From: Silicimonas sp. | GTDB taxonomy: Bacteria; Pseudomonadota; Alphaproteobacteria; Rhodobacterales; Rhodobacteraceae | Assembly: GCA_013002465.1 (NCBI GenBank) | Contig: JABDJO010000099.1 | Coordinates: forward strand, 1 to 64,000 | Direction: 5' to 3' | Length of the DNA: 64,000 nucleotides | Part shown: piece after piece, positions 7,405 to 16,289 of the stretch | Numbering within the stretch: the first letter of the stretch is position 1 | How the letters are laid out: each line of letters starts with the position of its first letter | Notes under the pieces: generated by a model | What the model saw: only the letters and a program-made list of their open reading frames with translations | Database searches by the model: none | Told to the model about the DNA's origin: nothing | Translations under genes and position numbers: made by a program

Positions 7405-9108
7405 TTAATTCCAGCAGCTTACCAACACGGTCAGATCAGCTGCCAGAAGCGTCAGGTCCTCGGGCGCCATTTCCTCGCCGGGATCGGCCGCCGCCGGGTT
7501 GACGCCATTGGCTGACAGGAACTCGGCCAGAACCGGCGCGTCGGCGGCGAAGGCCACATCGTCGGGCAGTTTGCGCGCGGACGCCCCACGGTCCAGCAGC
7601 ATCCCCATGACCGCCCCCGAACCGTCAAAGACCGGCCCTCCGGCATCGCCGGGCTCGCTGATGACCGACAGGCGCTGCACCCGGTCGTCGCCGTTCAACC
7701 CCTTGAGGTCGGCCAGCGTGCCATAGGTCAGCGAAGGCGCCGACAACACGCCGCCAAAGCTGAACCCGGAAACCGCAACATCCGACTGCAAGCGCGGCTC
7801 GACCGCGGCAAGGCGGGCCACCGACAAGGGGGCGAGCGTTTGACGGGGTTTCAGGATGGCAAGGCCAAGACCTGTATCCTCGGCGGCGATGTCGGCCTCT
7901 GTGGCTTCGTTCAACGTGATGCGGCCACATTGGCGCACCGCCTCGTATGTGGTCAGAACCGTGCCTTCGCCGTCAATGAAAAAGCCCGACCGCGCCCGTT
8001 CCGCGCGCCGGATTTCCAGACCCGACAGCAGGTCGATGTTCTGCGGCCCACTTCCGGCATTGTCCGGCAACACGCCCGAGTTCGTACGAAAACTTTCCTG
8101 CATGGCAGACAGGGCCAGCCGGAACCGTTTGTCGTCGCCCTGGGGCCAGATCAGGGCATATCCCTTGACCGTGCCCGACGCGACGCGGGCATAGATGTAC
8201 GAGGTGATCTTGTCGTTGCTGCCCTCGATCGTGAAGGAATCGCGTCTTAGCGCACGCGGGCCATCGACCGGCGCCACTTCAAGGGTCTGCAGGATGTCAT
8301 AAAGCGCGGCCAGCGTGGTGGTGTCGCCGCTCTGGCTAATCAAAACAAGGCGAACCCCGTCGTCGGTGGTCGGCTTGAAATGGGCAAACGGCGCATCGTA
8401 GCGGTCGAATTCAACCATTTGTGCCGGAATATCCACCTCGATCCCAAGCGTCGGATCCACCAGGGGCCGGATATCCAGCGACCGTACAACGCTTTGATAA
8501 CCCTCGATCAATTCGCGCCGTTGCAGGGTGGTCAGAACTCCGGTCGGCTCATAGCGCTGCGCTTCCTGCCAGGCGGCCATGGCGCGGCGGGTTCCGGGAC
8601 CGAACGAGGCGTCGATGGTGGAATTATAAAATCCCTCCCACTTCAGCGCGACCTGCAATTCGGCGCGTTCCTCGCGGCTCAATTGTCGTTCGCCCTGGCG
8701 GGCCTCGGTGACGGTTTCCTCGCCGGGTTCAAGGGGGGGCAGGGGGTCTGCTGGCGTTTCGGCCCCGCTTCCCGGCAGCGCCGCCTGGCGTCCGTCGCCA
8801 AAGACCTGATCCTGAAAGCTGCGCCCGTCCGACACGAAGGCATCCGAAGGCACCTCACGCGAAACACGCAGTTCCAGAAGCTTCAGGCGCGCCTCGTCCT
8901 CGCCATAAGGGCCAAGGGCGATGACATGCCAGTTCGTGCCGGTCCGAAAGGCGTTCACGTCCGGCAAACGACTGGCATAATCGGCGGCGCGTTCCAGGGC
9001 CGAGGCCTCGGAGGGCTGGGCCTCGATCTGAACCCAGGCCTGGGCGTGGGCGAATACGGCCCAGAAAGAAAACCCGCAAACAGCGATACACACCTGCAAT
9101 AATCTCAT
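7405..9108 (-). CDS. Exported SPOR/peptidoglycan-binding protein with a degenerate trypsin-like domain
   Basis: A 567-residue protein that starts with a clear signal peptide (cleavage likely after AHA-Q). It then has a SPOR-like region (about residues 25-85), a peptidoglycan-binding repeat (about 150-200, with GFYNSTIDASFGPGTRRAM), and a C-terminal trypsin-fold domain (about 365-530). In that domain the usual HVV histidine is replaced in LTTYEAV (E389), the DLALL aspartate in GLGLAIL (G415), and the GDSGGP serine in GDAGGP (A489). I therefore infer a non-catalytic scaffold or sensor in the periplasm. The start at 9108 gives a proper signal peptide; an upstream TTG adds only three residues. 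It diverges from glyQ. Confidence 0.85.
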   Translation of the reverse strand: MRLLQVCIAVCGFSFWAVFAHAQAWVQIEAQPSEASALERAADYASRLPDVNAFRTGTNWHVIALGPYGEDEARLKLLELRVSREVPSDAFVSDGRSFQDQVFGDGRQAALPGSGAETPADPLPPLEPGEETVTEARQGERQLSREERAELQVALKWEGFYNSTIDASFGPGTRRAMAAWQEAQRYEPTGVLTTLQRRELIEGYQSVVRSLDIRPLVDPTLGIEVDIPAQMVEFDRYDAPFAHFKPTTDDGVRLVLISQSGDTTTLAALYDILQTLEVAPVDGPRALRRDSFTIEGSNDKITSYIYARVASGTVKGYALIWPQGDDKRFRLALSAMQESFRTNSGVLPDNAGSGPQNIDLLSGLEIRRAERARSGFFIDGEGTVLTTYEAVRQCGRITLNEATEADIAAEDTGLGLAILKPRQTLAPLSVARLAAVEPRLQSDVAVSGFSFGGVLSAPSLTYGTLADLKGLNGDDRVQRLSVISEPGDAGGPVFDGSGAVMGMLLDRGASARKLPDDVAFAADAPVLAEFLSANGVNPAAADPGEEMAPEDLTLLAADLTVLVSCWN

Positions 9109-9264
9109 GGCAACCAAGTCCCTAGTCAGCCCCCTGGGATGGGGCGTTTCCGTTCTTTACCCAAACCGGATACGACTTGCACGCGGATTTAAAAGGCGGT
9201 CGATTGACCGGACCCCATGGGTTGCCTATTCAGAACCCGATTTTTCCCGGTAAGGAGTGCCTTT

Positions 9265-10188
9265 ATGGCCACCCCAGATCGCCCGACCAGCTTTCAGGAG
9301 ATCATTCTCCGCCTGCAGACCTATTGGGCCGGCAAGGGATGTGCCGTGCTGCAACCCTATGACATGGAGGTCGGGGCAGGGACGTTTCACCCGGCAACCA
9401 CGCTTCGGTCCCTTGGCGAAAAGCCCTGGGCGGCGGCCTACGTTCAGCCTTCGCGGCGTCCGACCGACGGACGCTATGGCGAAAATCCGAACCGGCTGCA
9501 GCACTACTACCAGTTCCAGGTGCTGATCAAACCCTCGCCGCCTGACTTCCAGGCGCTCTACCTCGGTTCGCTCGAAGCCATCGGCATCGACATGGAGTTG
9601 CACGACATCCGGTTTGTCGAAGACGACTGGGAAAGCCCGACACTCGGCGCCTGGGGACTGGGTTGGGAAGTTTGGTGCGATGGCATGGAAGTCTCGCAAT
9701 TCACGTATTTCCAACAGGTTGGCGGCCACGACTGCAAACCGGTCTCGGGCGAATTGACCTATGGGCTGGAACGTCTGGCAATGTATGTCCTGGGCATCGA
9801 CCACGTGATGGACATGCCTTTCAACGACCCCAATTCCCCGATTGCCTTGTTCTATGGGGACATTTTCATGCAGACCGAAGAGGAATACTCCCGCTGGAAT
9901 TTCGACGTGGTCGATACCGATGTCCTGCTGCGCCATTTCGAAGACGCCGAAGCCGAATGCGCGCGCATTCTGGCCGCCGACGATGTCGACCTGAAGACCG
10001 GCAAGCGCATCGTGATGGCGCATCCGGCCTATGACCAGTGCATCAAGGCAAGCCATGTCTTCAACTTGCTGGATGCGCGCGGCGTGATCTCGGTTACCGA
10101 ACGGCAGGCTTACATCGGACGGGTGCGCGCATTGGCCAAGGCTTGCGCGGATGCCTTCGTCACGACCGACGCGGCGAAGGTGGCGTGA
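9265..10188 (+). CDS. glyQ: Glycyl-tRNA synthetase alpha subunit
   Basis: A 307-residue class II aminoacyl-tRNA synthetase subunit that activates glycine and forms an alpha2beta2 enzyme with GlyS. The opening [19 protein letters not shown] and the [19 protein letters not shown] segment are highly conserved in bacterial GlyQ, as are [20 protein letters not shown] and the length of about 300 residues. A TAAGGAG ribosome site at 9251-9257 supports the ATG at 9265. The stop codon overlaps the start of a 16-codon ORF, and glyS follows after two intervening genes, an arrangement I know from Rhodobacteraceae. Confidence 0.97.
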   Translation: MATPDRPTSFQEIILRLQTYWAGKGCAVLQPYDMEVGAGTFHPATTLRSLGEKPWAAAYVQPSRRPTDGRYGENPNRLQHYYQFQVLIKPSPPDFQALYLGSLEAIGIDMELHDIRFVEDDWESPTLGAWGLGWEVWCDGMEVSQFTYFQQVGGHDCKPVSGELTYGLERLAMYVLGIDHVMDMPFNDPNSPIALFYGDIFMQTEEEYSRWNFDVVDTDVLLRHFEDAEAECARILAADDVDLKTGKRIVMAHPAYDQCIKASHVFNLLDARGVISVTERQAYIGRVRALAKACADAFVTTDAAKVA

Positions 10189-10238
10189 TGGTCTTCGTCG
10201 CGCAAAACGGCCTACACCTTGGGATTGAAGGCATATGA
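10188..10238 (+). CDS. Tiny coupled ORF between glyQ and the VOC gene (16 codons)
   Basis: The ATG at 10188 uses the last base of the glyQ stop (TGATG). The reading frame encodes [16 protein letters not shown] and ends in a TGA that overlaps the ATG of the VOC gene at 10235 (ATGA). It therefore bridges two genes with coupling junctions at both ends. The peptide resembles nothing I know. It may be a real micro-peptide or only a ribosome bridge that carries translation from glyQ to the next gene; a chance arrangement is also possible. Confidence 0.4.
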   Translation: MVFVAQNGLHLGIEGI

Positions 10239-10588
10239 CACTCACCTCCGCCATCCCCGTCCTGCGTGTTTCGGACTATCCCCGCGCCCGCGCCTTCTGG
10301 ACCGACACCCTCGGCTTTTCCATCGCTGAAGAGGGCGGCGATCCGCCCCGTTTCGGCATCTTCCGCAAGGACAAGGCGACCGTCTTCGTCGATGCCTGGC
10401 ACGGCGCGGATACCCACCCCAGCCCGGGCTGGCGCGCCTATCTCCATGTCGATGACGTGGACGCATTGGCCGCGTCGCTCGACTGGCCCGACACCGAAGG
10501 CCCGACCGATGCCGTCTATGGTATGCGCGAACTTGTGGTCATCGACCCTGACGGCAACCGGCTCTGTTTCGGGCAGGATGTGTCATGA
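10235..10588 (+). CDS. VOC-family protein (bleomycin-resistance/glyoxalase-like)
   Basis: A 117-residue protein with a single vicinal-oxygen-chelate module pair. The N-terminal PVLRVSDYPRARAFWTDTLGF and the C-terminal ELVVIDPDGNRLCFGQ are typical of the glyoxalase/bleomycin-resistance group, whose members form dimers and either bind toxic small molecules or catalyse metal-dependent reactions. Here the metal-ligand pattern is incomplete by eye, so a binding role is as likely as catalysis. GAAGG precedes the ATG by five bases. The gene lies inside the glyQ-glyS cluster and overlaps the following gene by four bases (ATGA). Confidence 0.85.
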   Translation: MTLTSAIPVLRVSDYPRARAFWTDTLGFSIAEEGGDPPRFGIFRKDKATVFVDAWHGADTHPSPGWRAYLHVDDVDALAASLDWPDTEGPTDAVYGMRELVVIDPDGNRLCFGQDVS

Positions 10589-11115
10589 ATGGAAAGGTCG
10601 TCGCGATGATCCTTGTCCTTTCCGGTGCCATTGCGGGCGGGGCCATGTATTACCTGCAGGTCTACGGCTTTTACGAAGAAGTTCAGGCGACAAATGTTGC
10701 AGATGTGCAAGTGACAGCCCTCGAATCGGGGGCACCCGAGGTCATCTTGTACGAAAACTTCAAGGCGATTGACGCCGAAAGCTCCCCCTTGCGATATCGC
10801 GCCTGCTTTGAAACACCGATGAGCCAGGCGCTTCTGACCGAGACCTACCAGGTCTATGACACCCCCGTGCCCACGGTCGCACCGGGGTGGTTCGATTGCT
10901 TTGACGCCGAAGCCATCGGCGCCGCACTGGAAAACGAAACTGCCATCGCCTTTCTGGGCACCGCGAACATTGTCTATGGCTTTGACCGGGTCGTGGCGAT
11001 CAGCGAGGACGGCAAGGGGTTCGTCTGGCACCAGATCAACGACTGCGGCGAAAAAGCCTTTGACGGCGATCCCCTTCCGGCCCATTGCCCGCCCCCACCA
11101 GAGGCCGGGGAATGA
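10585..11115 (+). CDS. DUF6446-like membrane-anchored protein
   Basis: A 176-residue protein with one N-terminal membrane helix (about residues 5-27, VVAMILVLSGAIAGGAMYYL) and a soluble domain expected in the periplasm. Two cysteines (CFETPM and WFDCFD) plus a late pair near the C-terminus (NDCGE, HCPPPP) could form disulfides. I associate this position between glyQ and glyS in Rhodobacteraceae with the family DUF6446, whose function is unknown. Translation is coupled to the VOC gene (ATGA) and glyS begins 36 bases downstream. The link to glycyl-tRNA synthesis may be only transcriptional. Confidence 0.75.
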   Translation: MNGKVVAMILVLSGAIAGGAMYYLQVYGFYEEVQATNVADVQVTALESGAPEVILYENFKAIDAESSPLRYRACFETPMSQALLTETYQVYDTPVPTVAPGWFDCFDAEAIGAALENETAIAFLGTANIVYGFDRVVAISEDGKGFVWHQINDCGEKAFDGDPLPAHCPPPPEAGE

Positions 11116-11151
11116 TGCCCGCCGGCGACTTGACCAAGAATGGACCCATCC

Positions 11152-13377
11152 ATGCCTGATCTATTGATCGAGCTTTTCTCGGAAGAAATCCCGGCCCGCA
11201 TGCAGGCCCGTGCGGCCGATGACCTGAAACGCCTGATGTGCGACGGCATGGTCGACGCCGGGCTGACCTATTCGGGTGCCGCCGCCTTCGCCACGCCCCG
11301 CCGGTTGACCCTTGCCGTCGAAGGCCTCTTGGGCGAAAGCCCGGCAACGCGCGAAGAACGCAAAGGCCCCCGCACCGACGCCCCCGAAAAGGCGCTCGAA
11401 GGCTTCCTGCGCTCCACCGGTCTCACCAAGGACCAACTGGAGGCGCGCGACGACAAGAAGGGCCAAGTCTGGTTCGCCATGATCGAACGTGAAGGCCGCC
11501 CCGCCGACGACATCGTGGCCGAGGTGCTTCAGGCGACCATCCGGAACTTCCCCTGGCCGAAATCCATGAAATGGGGCACCGGTGGCCTGAAATGGGTCCG
11601 CCCCCTGCATTCGATCCTCGCCATCCTGACCGACGCCGACGAAACCCGCATCGTCCCCCTTAAGATCGACGACATCAGCGCCGGTGACACGACCCGGGGC
11701 CATCGCTTCATGGCGCCGGGGTCGATCACCGTCACCTCGTTCGAAGACTACGCGGCGAAACTGAAAGCCGCCCATGTAGTCCTGTCCGCCGACGACCGCG
11801 CCGAAGCGATCTGGCACGATGCCACCCAACAGGCCTTTGCCAAGGGTCTTGAGGTCGTCGAAGACAAGGGCCTTTTGGCCGAGGTCGCTGGCCTTGTCGA
11901 ATGGCCCGTCGTTCTGGTCGGCGAGATTGGCGCGGATTTCCTGAGCCTGCCGCCCGAGGTCCTTCAAACCTCGATGAAGGAACACCAGAAGTTCTTCTCG
12001 CTAAAGGATAAATTCGGCCGTATCACCCATTTCGTCACCGTCGCCAACCGCGAAACCGCCGACCATGGCGCGACGATCCTGGCAGGCAACCAGAAGGTGC
12101 TTTCAGCGCGTCTGGCCGATGCCAAGTTCTTCTGGGAAAACGATCTGCGCATTGCTTCGACCGACATCACCCAATGGACCGACGGGTTGGAAAACGTGAC
12201 TTTCCACAACAAGCTTGGCAGCCAGAAGGACCGCATCAAACGCATCGCGGCCCTCGCGCGCGAAATCGCACCGATTGTCGGCGCCGACGCGGACGAAGCC
12301 GAAACCGCCGCCCTTGTGGCCAAGGCCGATCTGTCCTCCGAGATGGTGTATGAATTTCCCGAACTGCAAGGCGTGATGGGCGAATATTACGCGCAGGAAG
12401 CCGCGCTGTCGGACGAAATCGCCGCCGTTGCGCGAGAGCATTACCAACCCCTCGGCCCCTCGGACGACGTGCCAAGCGCGCCGCTCTCGGTGGCCGTCGC
12501 ACTCGCCGACAAGATCGACACGCTGACCGGCTTCTGGGCGATTGACGAAAAGCCGACAGGGTCGAAGGACCCGTTTGCGCTGCGCCGTGCGGCGCTCGGG
12601 ATTATTCGGTTGGTGCTGGAGAATGGGGTCAGAGAAACCTGGCGAATGATCGTGCTACGAAAGATTGTCGAACATGACTTAGATGTTGAATTTCGCGAAC
12701 TTGATAGAAGCAAAGAGCTTTTAGAAGAAGCTTTCGAAGCTGTAGGAAAGCCGGAGTTCTCCGAGGCGATGGGGGAACAATTGGCTAACGAGTTGATTGC
12801 CAAGAACCTTGCTGAAAACCCTGACGCCGTCCTTGTCGCTATGCAAAATGCTGCCAGCCTCCTCTCCTTCCTCCACGACCGCCTCAAGGTCTACCTCCGC
12901 GACCGTGGCATCCCCCACCACGTCATCGACGCCTGCCTTGTCATGCCAAACGCCGACGACCTCACGCTTCTCGTGAAACGCGCCGAAACCCTTGCCGCTT
13001 TCCTCAAAACCGATGACGGCGAGAACCTTTTGCAAGGCTTCAAACGCGCCCACAACATCCTGAAGCAGGCCGAAGAAAAGGACGGCGTCGAATACTCCTA
13101 TGGCCCCGACCCGAAACTGGCCGAGACCGAAACCGAAACCGCGCTGTTCGCCGCCCTCGACACCGCCGAAGCCAAGATCGCACCCGCCATGGAGGCCGAG
13201 GATTTCGCCACCGCCATGGCCGCAATGGCAGACCTGCGCGCCCCGATCGACGGGTTCTTCGACGGTGTTCAGGTCAACGCCGAAAGCCAGATCCTGCGGC
13301 GCAACCGGCTGAACCTTTTGCACCGGATCAGCGCGATCTGCCTGTCGGTCGCCGACCTCACGCGGATCGAAGGCTAG
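11152..13377 (+). CDS. glyS: Glycyl-tRNA synthetase beta subunit
   Basis: A 741-residue subunit that binds tRNA(Gly) and partners GlyQ. The N-terminus MPDLLIELFSEEIPARMQ, the GPRTDAPEKALEGFLRSTGL region, the central PKSMKWGTGGLKWVRPLHSI segment and a C-terminal DALR-like anticodon domain (about 600-741) agree with the family and the usual length. An ATG at 11140 would add four residues; I prefer 11152 because GGA lies at a normal distance and homologues start with MPDLL. The segment at about 12600-12840 has clearly lower GC and different codon choice from the rest of the gene, yet the reading frame is intact. Confidence 0.96.
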   Translation: MPDLLIELFSEEIPARMQARAADDLKRLMCDGMVDAGLTYSGAAAFATPRRLTLAVEGLLGESPATREERKGPRTDAPEKALEGFLRSTGLTKDQLEARDDKKGQVWFAMIEREGRPADDIVAEVLQATIRNFPWPKSMKWGTGGLKWVRPLHSILAILTDADETRIVPLKIDDISAGDTTRGHRFMAPGSITVTSFEDYAAKLKAAHVVLSADDRAEAIWHDATQQAFAKGLEVVEDKGLLAEVAGLVEWPVVLVGEIGADFLSLPPEVLQTSMKEHQKFFSLKDKFGRITHFVTVANRETADHGATILAGNQKVLSARLADAKFFWENDLRIASTDITQWTDGLENVTFHNKLGSQKDRIKRIAALAREIAPIVGADADEAETAALVAKADLSSEMVYEFPELQGVMGEYYAQEAALSDEIAAVAREHYQPLGPSDDVPSAPLSVAVALADKIDTLTGFWAIDEKPTGSKDPFALRRAALGIIRLVLENGVRETWRMIVLRKIVEHDLDVEFRELDRSKELLEEAFEAVGKPEFSEAMGEQLANELIAKNLAENPDAVLVAMQNAASLLSFLHDRLKVYLRDRGIPHHVIDACLVMPNADDLTLLVKRAETLAAFLKTDDGENLLQGFKRAHNILKQAEEKDGVEYSYGPDPKLAETETETALFAALDTAEAKIAPAMEAEDFATAMAAMADLRAPIDGFFDGVQVNAESQILRRNRLNLLHRISAICLSVADLTRIEG

Positions 13378-13552
13378 GGGCCTCCGCCCTTTCGCCTCGC
13401 CCCCAAGCTTCATCTTGCAAAAAATATGCATGGCACGCCGCCGGGGCCTGAAATTCCGGTCTGCCGGATTGCAACGGTCCCGCCAGGGCATGTCGCGATG
13501 TCCTTGATCGTTAATCGAACCGGCGTATGCTGCTGCGAAAGGAATCGCCGCA

Positions 13553-16123
13553 GTGCAGAAACGCGTTGAAATAGAAGAATTTGTCGTCGTGGACGACACC
13601 GCGCCCCTGGCCGATGAAACCCACGGCGGGCGCGCCAAATGCCTACAGCGCCTCATTCGGCTCAATCTGCCGGTGCCTTTGACTGTCGCCTTGCCGTTCG
13701 CCACCGTGCGCGCCCTGGCCCAGGCAAACCCGGTCGATACCCACGCGATCCTGTCGCACTTCGGCGATGCGCCGCTGGTGTCCGTGCGCCCCTCGTCCGA
13801 GGATCCCGACTGGGGCGGGCCCGGTGCGATCCAAAATATCGGCATGAACAATGCCCGCCACGCCGAATTTGCCAACCTTCTGGGTCACGCGGCGGCGGAT
13901 CAACTATATATCCGGTTCATCCAGACCTATTCGATGCAGGTTGCCCATCTTGACTCTGACGCGTTCGATTTGCCGGGGGATGCCAACGCTGACGACCTTG
14001 CCCGGATGCTGGCGGCTTATGAAACCGAGATGGACGAACCCTTCCCGCAGGACCCGGCGCGGCAGTTGGAAGATGTGCTGAAATCCATGGCGCGCGCCTG
14101 GGAGGGAACGACGGCCAGGCTTTTGCGTCAAGCGCGGGGCGCACCTGCGGATGCGGGGCTTGGGCTTGTGGTGCAGCGGATGGCGCCCGGGATGGGGCCG
14201 CCTGAATCGGGATCCGGCGTGATCCAGTTCGTGTCCTCGGACACCGGTGAGTCGCAGATTACCGGGCGGTATCTTGGCCAAAGCCAGGGCCGTGATGCGC
14301 TGTTTGACGAAAGCGCCGTCTATCTGACCCGCGATCCGCGCGGCACGTCCCTGGAAGAGCTTTTTCCCGAGGGCTTTGACAAGCTGGTCGAATTTGGCGC
14401 GATCTGCCGGAAATTCCTGCGCGAAGAGATGCAGATCGAATTTGCCCTCGATGGCGGGCGGATCAGCGTGCTGGACGCCGTGCGCGTGCAGCGTCGTCCC
14501 GATGCCGCGGTCGCCATCGCCGTGGCCCTGGCCGAGGACGACGTGATCTCGCGCGAAGAGGCGGTGCTCAGGATCGAACCTGGGTTCCTGTCGCATCTGA
14601 TGCACCGTCAGATCGACCCGGAAGCACCGCGCGACCTTCTTGCAACCGGCGTGGCCGCCAGCCCCGGTGCCGCCACCGGAAAGCTTGTGTTCACCTCGCC
14701 CGAAGCCCAGGCTGCCGCCGCGCGCGGCGAAGCGGTGATCCTGGTGCGCCGCGAAACCTCGCCCGAGGATATTCGCGGCATGCACGCCGCCCAGGGCGTT
14801 CTGACCGAACGCGGCGGGGTGACCAGCCATGCCGCCATGGTGGCGCGCGGGCTGGGATTGCCGGGCGTTGTCGGCGCGTCGGAAATCGCCATTGATCAGC
14901 GCGAAAAGAAACTCACCACCTCGGACGGACGGGTGTTGAACACCGGCGACATGGTCACGATCGACGGCACCACCGGCACGGTTCTGGCCGGCGCCTTGCC
15001 GCTTCTCGATGCCGCGCAGGGCGACGCCTTTCGCCGTTTGCTTGAATGGGCCGACGATGCGCGCGATATCGAAGTCCGCGCCAATGCCGACACCTATTCC
15101 GAAGCCAAGGTCGCGCTTGCGTTCGGCGCCGAAGGGATCGGCCTTTGCCGGACCGAACATATGTTCTTCGAAGACGACCGTCTGACACTGATGCGCGAGA
15201 TGATCTTTGCCGAAACGCCCGAGGGCCGCGAAGCCTCGCTTGAGCGCCTGGTTCCCTTGCAAGTACAGGATTTCACGCATCTTTTCGAACTGATGGAGGG
15301 CCGACCGGTCTGCATTCGCCTGTTCGATCCGCCATTGCACGAATTCCTGCCGCAAAGCCGCGATGGTTTGCGCGAACTTGCCGATGCGATGACGCTGCCG
15401 CTTTCGAAGGTGACACGGCGGGTCGAAGCGCTTAGCGAATTCAACCCGATGCTGGGAATGCGCGGTGTGCGGCTGGGGATCACCTTCCCCGAAATTTACG
15501 AAGCCCAGGCGGCCGCCATTTTCATCGCGACGGTTCACGCCAGCACCCCCGAACGCCCGGTCGTGCCCGAGATCATGATCCCGCTGGTTTCGGCCAGCCG
15601 CGAGGTCGAAATCATGCGTGGCCGGATCGAATCCGTGGCGGCCGCCGTGCGCACCCAGTCGGAAACCGATTTCGACTACAAGCTTGGCGTCATGGTTGAA
15701 ACCCCGCGCGCGGCCCTGCGCGCCGACGAGATCGCCAGTCAGGTTTCGTTCATGAGCTTTGGCACCAATGATCTGACCCAGATGACCTATGGCCTGTCGC
15801 GCGACGATGCGGGGCGGTTCATGACCCAATATGTTCAGCAGGGTGTTTTTCCCGAGGACCCGTTCCACCGGCTGGACCACGAAGGCGTGGGCGAATTGCT
15901 GTCGCTCGGGGCCGAGCGGGCCAAAGCGGCGAACCCGGATCTGACCCTGTCGATTTGCGGTGAACACGGCGGCGATCCGGATTCGATCGACTTTTGCCGC
16001 GCCGCGGGTTTCGATTATGTCAGCTGTTCGCCGTTCCGCGTGCCCGTGGCGCGCCTCGCCGCAGCCCACATCGCATTGCGGGAAAAGCATCCCGCAGGGC
16101 AGAAATTTCCTGACCAACAGTAA
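13553..16123 (+). CDS. Pyruvate phosphate dikinase-like PEP-utilising enzyme
   Basis: An 856-residue protein with the three-part plan of pyruvate phosphate dikinase. The central swivelling domain has ERGGVTSHAAMVARGLG with the phosphorylated histidine H426. The C-terminal TIM-barrel domain keeps GIGLCRTEHMFF, NPMLGMRGVRLG and SICGEHGGDP with C802. The N-terminal ATP-grasp part is shorter and diverged: the usual VSVRSGA-GMMDTVLNLG block reads VSVRPSSEDPDWGGPGAIQNIG. It therefore probably handles PEP and a phosphohistidine, but ATP/AMP chemistry should not be assumed. The GTG start at 13553 has AAAGGA nine bases upstream. Its place after glyS is one I recall from other Rhodobacteraceae. Confidence 0.85.
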   Translation: MQKRVEIEEFVVVDDTAPLADETHGGRAKCLQRLIRLNLPVPLTVALPFATVRALAQANPVDTHAILSHFGDAPLVSVRPSSEDPDWGGPGAIQNIGMNNARHAEFANLLGHAAADQLYIRFIQTYSMQVAHLDSDAFDLPGDANADDLARMLAAYETEMDEPFPQDPARQLEDVLKSMARAWEGTTARLLRQARGAPADAGLGLVVQRMAPGMGPPESGSGVIQFVSSDTGESQITGRYLGQSQGRDALFDESAVYLTRDPRGTSLEELFPEGFDKLVEFGAICRKFLREEMQIEFALDGGRISVLDAVRVQRRPDAAVAIAVALAEDDVISREEAVLRIEPGFLSHLMHRQIDPEAPRDLLATGVAASPGAATGKLVFTSPEAQAAAARGEAVILVRRETSPEDIRGMHAAQGVLTERGGVTSHAAMVARGLGLPGVVGASEIAIDQREKKLTTSDGRVLNTGDMVTIDGTTGTVLAGALPLLDAAQGDAFRRLLEWADDARDIEVRANADTYSEAKVALAFGAEGIGLCRTEHMFFEDDRLTLMREMIFAETPEGREASLERLVPLQVQDFTHLFELMEGRPVCIRLFDPPLHEFLPQSRDGLRELADAMTLPLSKVTRRVEALSEFNPMLGMRGVRLGITFPEIYEAQAAAIFIATVHASTPERPVVPEIMIPLVSASREVEIMRGRIESVAAAVRTQSETDFDYKLGVMVETPRAALRADEIASQVSFMSFGTNDLTQMTYGLSRDDAGRFMTQYVQQGVFPEDPFHRLDHEGVGELLSLGAERAKAANPDLTLSICGEHGGDPDSIDFCRAAGFDYVSCSPFRVPVARLAAAHIALREKHPAGQKFPDQQ

Positions 16124-16135
16124 ATTACCGGCGAT

Positions 16136-16160
16136 TTCGGCAATTTTCCGCCGAATTTGT
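16136..16160 (+). terminator. Candidate terminator after the PPDK-like gene
   Basis: TTCGGC (16136-16141) pairs with GCCGAA (16150-16155) over an eight-base A/T-rich loop, followed by TTTGT. It starts 12 bases after the stop codon. The stem is short, so termination may be partial. Confidence 0.45.
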
Positions 16161-16289
16161 CCTCATTCATGAACACTTTGTGCAACTTGTCGCACTGGAT
16201 CTTCGGTGTTCCTTTGGGTATCCGCTCCTGACTGCGACGAGGGCATGTTTCCGCCACAAGGGAATGTGTGTTCCGAGAAGGGGGCGACT

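Noticed and set aside
13904-16117. A 737-codon frame antisense to the PPDK-like gene
   Set aside because: Its translation is a low-information mix rich in His, Gly and Arg, typical of a shadow frame. The sense gene has clear catalytic motifs throughout.
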